Below, piece by piece: positions 60,602 to 64,000 of a DNA stretch of 64,000 bases. How positions within the stretch are numbered: the stretch's first letter is position 1; each line of letters begins with the position of its first letter. Source of the stretch: a bacterium HR10 (GTDB taxonomy: Bacteria; Acidobacteriota; Blastocatellia; HR10); contig BEHM01000001.1 of NCBI GenBank assembly GCA_002923315.1, positions 120,506 through 184,505 of the forward strand. The letters run 5' to 3'. The position numbers and the translations under genes were made by a program. Under the pieces are notes generated by a model. It searched no databases. It was given only the letters and a program-made list of their open reading frames with translations, and was not told the DNA's origin.

Positions 60602-61231
60602 GTGCGTGTGATCGCGGGGATATACAAGGGGCGGCGGTTGAAGGGGCTCTCGGGACGAGCGGTCCGTCCGATCCCCGATCGTTTGAAGGAAGCGCTCTTC
60701 AACGCCTTGCGACCGCGATTGATCGGGGCGCGCGTTCTGGACCTCTGCGCTGGGACGGGGGCCGTGGGGATCGAAGCGCTCAGCCGCGGGGCTCGACAGG
60801 TCACCTTCGTTGAGCGCTCGCGGATCGTCATCGAGCAGCTTCGGCACAATCTCGCCGCCTGTGGGATTCGCGAGGGCGTTGAGATCCTCCATCGGGATGC
60901 GGCTCGCGCCTTGGAGCAGCTTGGGAGACGAGGGGAGGCGTTTGACGTGATCTTCTTCGATCCCCCGTATGCCTCGGAGCTCTACGAGGCCGTGTTGGAG
61001 CGTCTGGCGCGCACGCCCTCGGTGCTCGCGCCAGAGGGCATACTCATCGTCATGCATCATGCCAAGCGCGCTTTAGCGGCGCGTTACGGTGGGTTGGAGC
61101 GCGTGCGGCAGCTTCGGCAGGGGGAGAATGTCTTGAGTTTTTACGCGCGCCGTGACGCGGAGGCTGCCGTGACATCGCGCGGCGCGGATGCGGATATTCG
61201 AGCGTGCAGTCGGTCAAGGGGGGCTCACTGA
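60602..61231 (+). CDS. rsmD: 16S rRNA (guanine966-N2)-methyltransferase
   Basis: 209 residues. MRVIAGIYKGRRLK at the start, the substrate loop RPIPDRLKEALFN, SAM motif LDLCAGTGAVGIEALSRGA and catalytic FFDPPY. The C-terminal 30 residues (after SFYARRD) are extra and low in conservation. GTG start with no ribosome-binding site and a -10 box close by. Methylates G966 in 16S rRNA. Confidence 0.94.
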   Translation: MRVIAGIYKGRRLKGLSGRAVRPIPDRLKEALFNALRPRLIGARVLDLCAGTGAVGIEALSRGARQVTFVERSRIVIEQLRHNLAACGIREGVEILHRDAARALEQLGRRGEAFDVIFFDPPYASELYEAVLERLARTPSVLAPEGILIVMHHAKRALAARYGGLERVRQLRQGENVLSFYARRDAEAAVTSRGADADIRACSRSRGAH

Positions 61232-61337
61232 AAGACGTTGGCGCAACTGACGGAGTCCTCCGCGGTGTTGTCTCAGCCAGCGAATGGCGCCTGATGATGG
61301 GCAAGAAGGCCCTTCGACGGATGGGAGGAGGAGAGAC

Positions 61338-61832
61338 ATGCGGAGAGGGTTAGGAGGCATCGTTCTCTGTCTCGTCCTTTGCGGGGTGAGGCCGGGGATT
61401 GCTCAGGAAGCTCCTCGTGTCGAAGTCTTCGCTGGCTATTCGTACGCTCGACTGGCGGACGCCATCAATTCCCACGGATGGAATGTCTCGATCGCGGGGA
61501 ACGTGAATTCCTGGTTTGGGATCGCTGCCGACGTGAGCGGTCATTATCGGTCGGGCCTCTCCCTCCATTCATACACGGTGGGGCCTCGATTCGCCGTGCG
61601 CGATACGGTCACGGCCTTCACTCATTTTTTGTTCGGCGGAGCGCGGTTGGGAGATGGTGGGGCGCTCTCCGCCTTCGGGATGGTCTTTGGCGGTGGTGTG
61701 GATGTGCCGTTGAATGAGCGCTTCACGCTTCGACTGCTGCAGGCCGACTATCTTTTCACGCGCTTTGGCGGCGAGACGCAGAATAACGCGCGACTCTCGG
61801 TCGGCATCGTCTTCACCTTCGGACGGCGGTGA
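61338..61832 (+). CDS. Outer membrane beta-barrel protein
   Basis: 164 residues. Signal peptide (MRRGLGGIVLCLVLCG, cleavage near GIAQE), then alternating beta strands: VEVFAGYSYARL, WNVSIAGNVNSWFGIAADVSG, YTVGPRFAV, FTHFLFGGARLG and a C-terminal ARLSVGIVFTFGRR with the terminal aromatic pattern of small barrels (OmpA/OmpW-like size, probably eight strands). Function unknown. ATG follows GGGAGGAGGAGAG. Confidence 0.83.
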   Translation: MRRGLGGIVLCLVLCGVRPGIAQEAPRVEVFAGYSYARLADAINSHGWNVSIAGNVNSWFGIAADVSGHYRSGLSLHSYTVGPRFAVRDTVTAFTHFLFGGARLGDGGALSAFGMVFGGGVDVPLNERFTLRLLQADYLFTRFGGETQNNARLSVGIVFTFGRR

Positions 61833-61895
61833 GGGAGGCCCCTTCGACCGCATGGCGTGTCTGATCGGCGGATGGTTCCCTGTCTTCACCATTTC

Positions 61896-61925
61896 TTGCC
61901 AGGCGAAGATGTCGTGTGATAGCCT
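61896..61925 (+). promoter_or_regulatory. Possible promoter of the gamma-carbonic-anhydrase-like gene
   Basis: TTGCCA (61896-61901), 18 bp, TAGCCT (61920-61925), 44 bases before the ATG. Confidence 0.4.
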
Positions 61926-61969
61926 TACGGGTTCCAGGATGCAGTGAGGCATCGCATGAGGGGTGGACG

Positions 61970-62497
61970 ATGATTCTACCGTTTCGCGGGACGTGGCCTA
62001 AGGTCGCCGAGACGGCCTTTGTGGAAGAGAGCGCGGCGGTCATCGGGGATGTGGAGATCGGGGGGCATTCTTCGATCTGGTTTCACGCGGTGGTGCGGGG
62101 GGACGTGCACTTCATCCGCATCGGGAGCTATACGAACATCCAGGATGGAGCCGTGGTGCATGTGACCGGTGGTCGGTTTCCCGCGCTCATCGGTGATCGC
62201 GTCACGGTCGGGCATCGCGCGATCGTGCATGGATGCACGGTGGGGAATGAATGTCTGATCGGGATGGGGGCCATTCTCCTGGATGGCGTCGTCATCGGCG
62301 AACGGTCGCTCATCGCGGCCGGTGCCGTGGTTCGCGAGGGGACGGTGGTGCCTCCGGGATCGCTTGTGGCGGGCGTTCCGGCGCGCGTCGTGCGCGCGCT
62401 GACCGAGGAGGAATGGCGTCGGATCGAGGGAGGGTGGCGAGGCTATTGTGAGTTGAAGGACCACTATCTCGCGGAGCGGATGCGATTGGGGCGATGA
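61970..62497 (+). CDS. Gamma-carbonic-anhydrase-like hexapeptide protein
   Basis: 175 residues forming a left-handed beta-helix. The three zinc histidines of the family are present: H64 in AVVHV, H82 and H87 in VGHRAIVHGC. Relatives (YrdA, PaaY) bind metal and some show carbonic anhydrase activity; others act on thioesters. ATG at 61970 follows GAGGGGTGG. hisS overlaps its stop by 4 bases (ATGA). Confidence 0.9.
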   Translation: MILPFRGTWPKVAETAFVEESAAVIGDVEIGGHSSIWFHAVVRGDVHFIRIGSYTNIQDGAVVHVTGGRFPALIGDRVTVGHRAIVHGCTVGNECLIGMGAILLDGVVIGERSLIAAGAVVREGTVVPPGSLVAGVPARVVRALTEEEWRRIEGGWRGYCELKDHYLAERMRLGR

Positions 62498-63771
62498 TCC
62501 AAACGGTACGGGGGACTTTCGACATCTTGCCCGATGAGCTGCCGCGCTGGCGGTTGGTGGAGGAGACGGCGCGCGCTGTCTTCCGGTGCTATGGGTATCG
62601 TGAGATTCGGACCCCGATCTTCGAGCGCACGGAGCTGTTCGCCCGGAGTGTGGGTGAGGAGACGGACATCGTCGCCAAGGAGATGTACACCTTCACGGAT
62701 CGCAGCGGCGAGCGTTTGAGCCTACGCCCGGAGAGCACGGCCTCGGTCGTCCGTGCCTACATTCAGCACAAGATGTGGACGTGGGGGAGCGTGGTGAAGC
62801 TCTTCTATATGGGGCCGCACTTTCGATATGAGCGGCCGCAGAAGGGGCGCTTCCGGCAGTTTCATCAGATCGGCGCGGAGGCCATCGGACACACGGATGA
62901 TCCGGCCATTGATGCCGAGCTGATCGAGATGGTCGAGGAGTATCTGGAGCGCCTGGGGGTTCGAGAGCGCGCGCTCTTCTTGAATTCCGTCGGGTGCGCG
63001 CAGTGTCGTCCGGCATATGTGCGACGCTTGAAGGAGGCGCTGGCCGGTGCGATCCCGCGCATGTGCGAGAACTGCCGGCGGCGGTATGAGGTGAACCCGC
63101 TGCGGATTCTGGATTGCAAGGTGGAGGACGATCAACCGTTCATCGAGCGGGCGCCGGCGTTGGTGGATCACCTGTGCTCAGCGTGTGCAGCGCATTTCGA
63201 GGCCTTGCGGCGGCATCTGGACGCTCGGGGGATCGCCTATCGGATCGCGCCGCGACTCGTGCGCGGGCTCGATTACTACACGCGGACGGCGTTCGAGATC
63301 ACCGGCGCGCGGCTGGGGGCGCAGAATGCCATCGCTGGCGGCGGACGCTACGATGGGCTCTCGGAACTGCTCGGCGGACCGCCGGCCAAGGGGATCGGAT
63401 TCGCGCTGGGCGTGGAGCGGCTCCTGCTGGCTCTGCCCGAGGAGGCGGCAGTGGCCGATGAGGCGCCGGATCTTTACATCGCTTATCTGGGGGAGGCGGC
63501 GCGTCAACACGCCTTTCGCTTGGCCCGGCGGCTGCGCCGCGAGGGTCTCATCGTGCTCTACGATTTTGAAGAGCGGAGACTGCGGCGACTCATGGCGCAG
63601 GCCGATCGCGTGCGGGCGCGGTACGCAGTGCTGATCGGCGAGGACGAGCTGGCGGCCGGGCGCTATACGCTTCGCGATATGCGGACCGGCGCGCAGGAAG
63701 CGCTCTCGGAGGACGCGCTCGTGCAGAAGCTCGTGGCCTCGCGCTCACCATCTGCGAGCGCGTCCCGTTGA
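62494..63771 (+). CDS. hisS: Histidyl-tRNA synthetase
   Basis: 425-residue class II synthetase. Motif 1 is in the first 60 residues; motif 2 is in [19 protein letters not shown], the histidine-specific signatures are [12 protein letters not shown] and [13 protein letters not shown], and motif 3 is [11 protein letters not shown]. The C-terminal anticodon-binding domain starts near DLYIAYLG. A cysteine set (CAQC, CENC, C, CSAC) in the insertion domain could bind zinc. The hisS-aspS order is common in bacteria. Confidence 0.97.
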   Translation: MIQTVRGTFDILPDELPRWRLVEETARAVFRCYGYREIRTPIFERTELFARSVGEETDIVAKEMYTFTDRSGERLSLRPESTASVVRAYIQHKMWTWGSVVKLFYMGPHFRYERPQKGRFRQFHQIGAEAIGHTDDPAIDAELIEMVEEYLERLGVRERALFLNSVGCAQCRPAYVRRLKEALAGAIPRMCENCRRRYEVNPLRILDCKVEDDQPFIERAPALVDHLCSACAAHFEALRRHLDARGIAYRIAPRLVRGLDYYTRTAFEITGARLGAQNAIAGGGRYDGLSELLGGPPAKGIGFALGVERLLLALPEEAAVADEAPDLYIAYLGEAARQHAFRLARRLRREGLIVLYDFEERRLRRLMAQADRVRARYAVLIGEDELAAGRYTLRDMRTGAQEALSEDALVQKLVASRSPSASASR

Positions 63772-63806
63772 CCGCGGGAACGTCAAACGAGGGGGATGAG
63801 CCTCTG

Positions 63807-64000
63807 ATGGATGTCGCGCGATCGGATGAGCGAGGGATGATGGCGAGCGCGTGTGGCGAGGAGCTTGTGCGCACGCACACCTGTGGCGAATTGCGTCCGG
63901 AGCATGCCGGCGCGCGCGTCACCCTCATGGGATGGGTGCATCGGCGGCGCGATCTCGGCCCGCTGACGTTTCTGGATCTGCGCGATCGCTACGGGATCAC
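63807..64000 (+). CDS. aspS: Aspartyl-tRNA synthetase, 5' part (runs off the right edge)
   Basis: 64 codons visible. After a short extension the anticodon-binding OB fold begins: [22 protein letters not shown] followed by [20 protein letters not shown], diagnostic of bacterial AspRS/AsnRS, with the RRRDLG typical of AspRS. ATG 63807 is the first in-frame start after hisS; ATG 63837 or 63840 would remove 10-11 residues before the conserved part. Confidence 0.9.
   Translation, partial: MDVARSDERGMMASACGEELVRTHTCGELRPEHAGARVTLMGWVHRRRDLGPLTFLDLRDRYGI

Noticed and set aside
1-64000. CRISPR arrays, insertion sequences, phage genes, integrases
   Set aside because: No direct repeat series, transposase-like product or terminal inverted repeats were seen in any intergenic region.

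Overview
The window comes from a GC-rich, aerobic, diderm bacterium. Mpl (recycling of diaminopimelate-type peptidoglycan), a TonB-type protein, an outer-membrane beta-barrel, an aa3-type heme-copper oxidase and housekeeping genes of ordinary bacterial type support this. The gene mix and the small Hsp20 would fit a member of the Acidobacteriota or a neighbouring phylum, possibly a thermophile, but the sequence alone does not fix the taxon. I see no mobile element, phage, CRISPR array, rRNA or tRNA gene.

Layout. 1-5.7 kb: an M19 dipeptidase cut by the left edge, tyrS, a NosL-like protein, sixA, a PflX-type radical SAM protein and an HtrA protease. 5.8-23.7 kb: hemL, hutU, lpdA, a coupled run of secreted M20 amidohydrolase, M23 peptidase and DUF123 protein, a homocysteine methyltransferase/MTHFR fusion, cysteine desulfurase plus thiI, an FTR1 iron permease, a lipoprotein, a TPR protein and a secreted amidohydrolase. 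24.1-37.1 kb is the respiratory core. A five-gene operon encodes a Rieske protein, a split b6/subunit-IV-like cytochrome b, a 1062-residue cytochrome with eight CXXCH motifs and a blue-copper-like lipoprotein. ctaA and ctaB (heme A synthesis) follow and run convergently with a cytochrome c oxidase operon (subunits II, I, III, III, IV and a small CAMC protein).

37.3-46.9 kb: an unknown amphipathic protein, a proS/split-metE operon, tmk-holB, a possible 27-codon gene in front of miaA, a TonB-like protein and a Gfo/Idh/MocA oxidoreductase. 47-57.5 kb: an ArnT-like glycosyltransferase, hsp20, rpoD, a short rho, a small secreted protein, comM, an MFS exporter, a class I amidotransferase and a comEA-like gene. 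57.5-64 kb: mpl, rlmN, two tandem paralogous 35- and 37-residue membrane proteins, rsmD, a beta-barrel protein, a gamma-carbonic-anhydrase-like protein, hisS and the start of aspS.

How the genes work together. The 24-37 kb block can be read as one quinol-to-oxygen chain: quinol, then b6-like cytochrome b and Rieske protein, then the octaheme cytochrome and/or the copper lipoprotein, then the CuA subunit and the aa3 oxidase. CtaA and CtaB supply heme A. No ordinary cytochrome c1 or small soluble cytochrome c gene lies there.

Many promoters are readable as TTGNNN, 16-18 bp, TANNNT. In about ten cases the -10 box sits only 6-9 bases before the start codon, which points to leaderless mRNAs as a regular feature of this genome.
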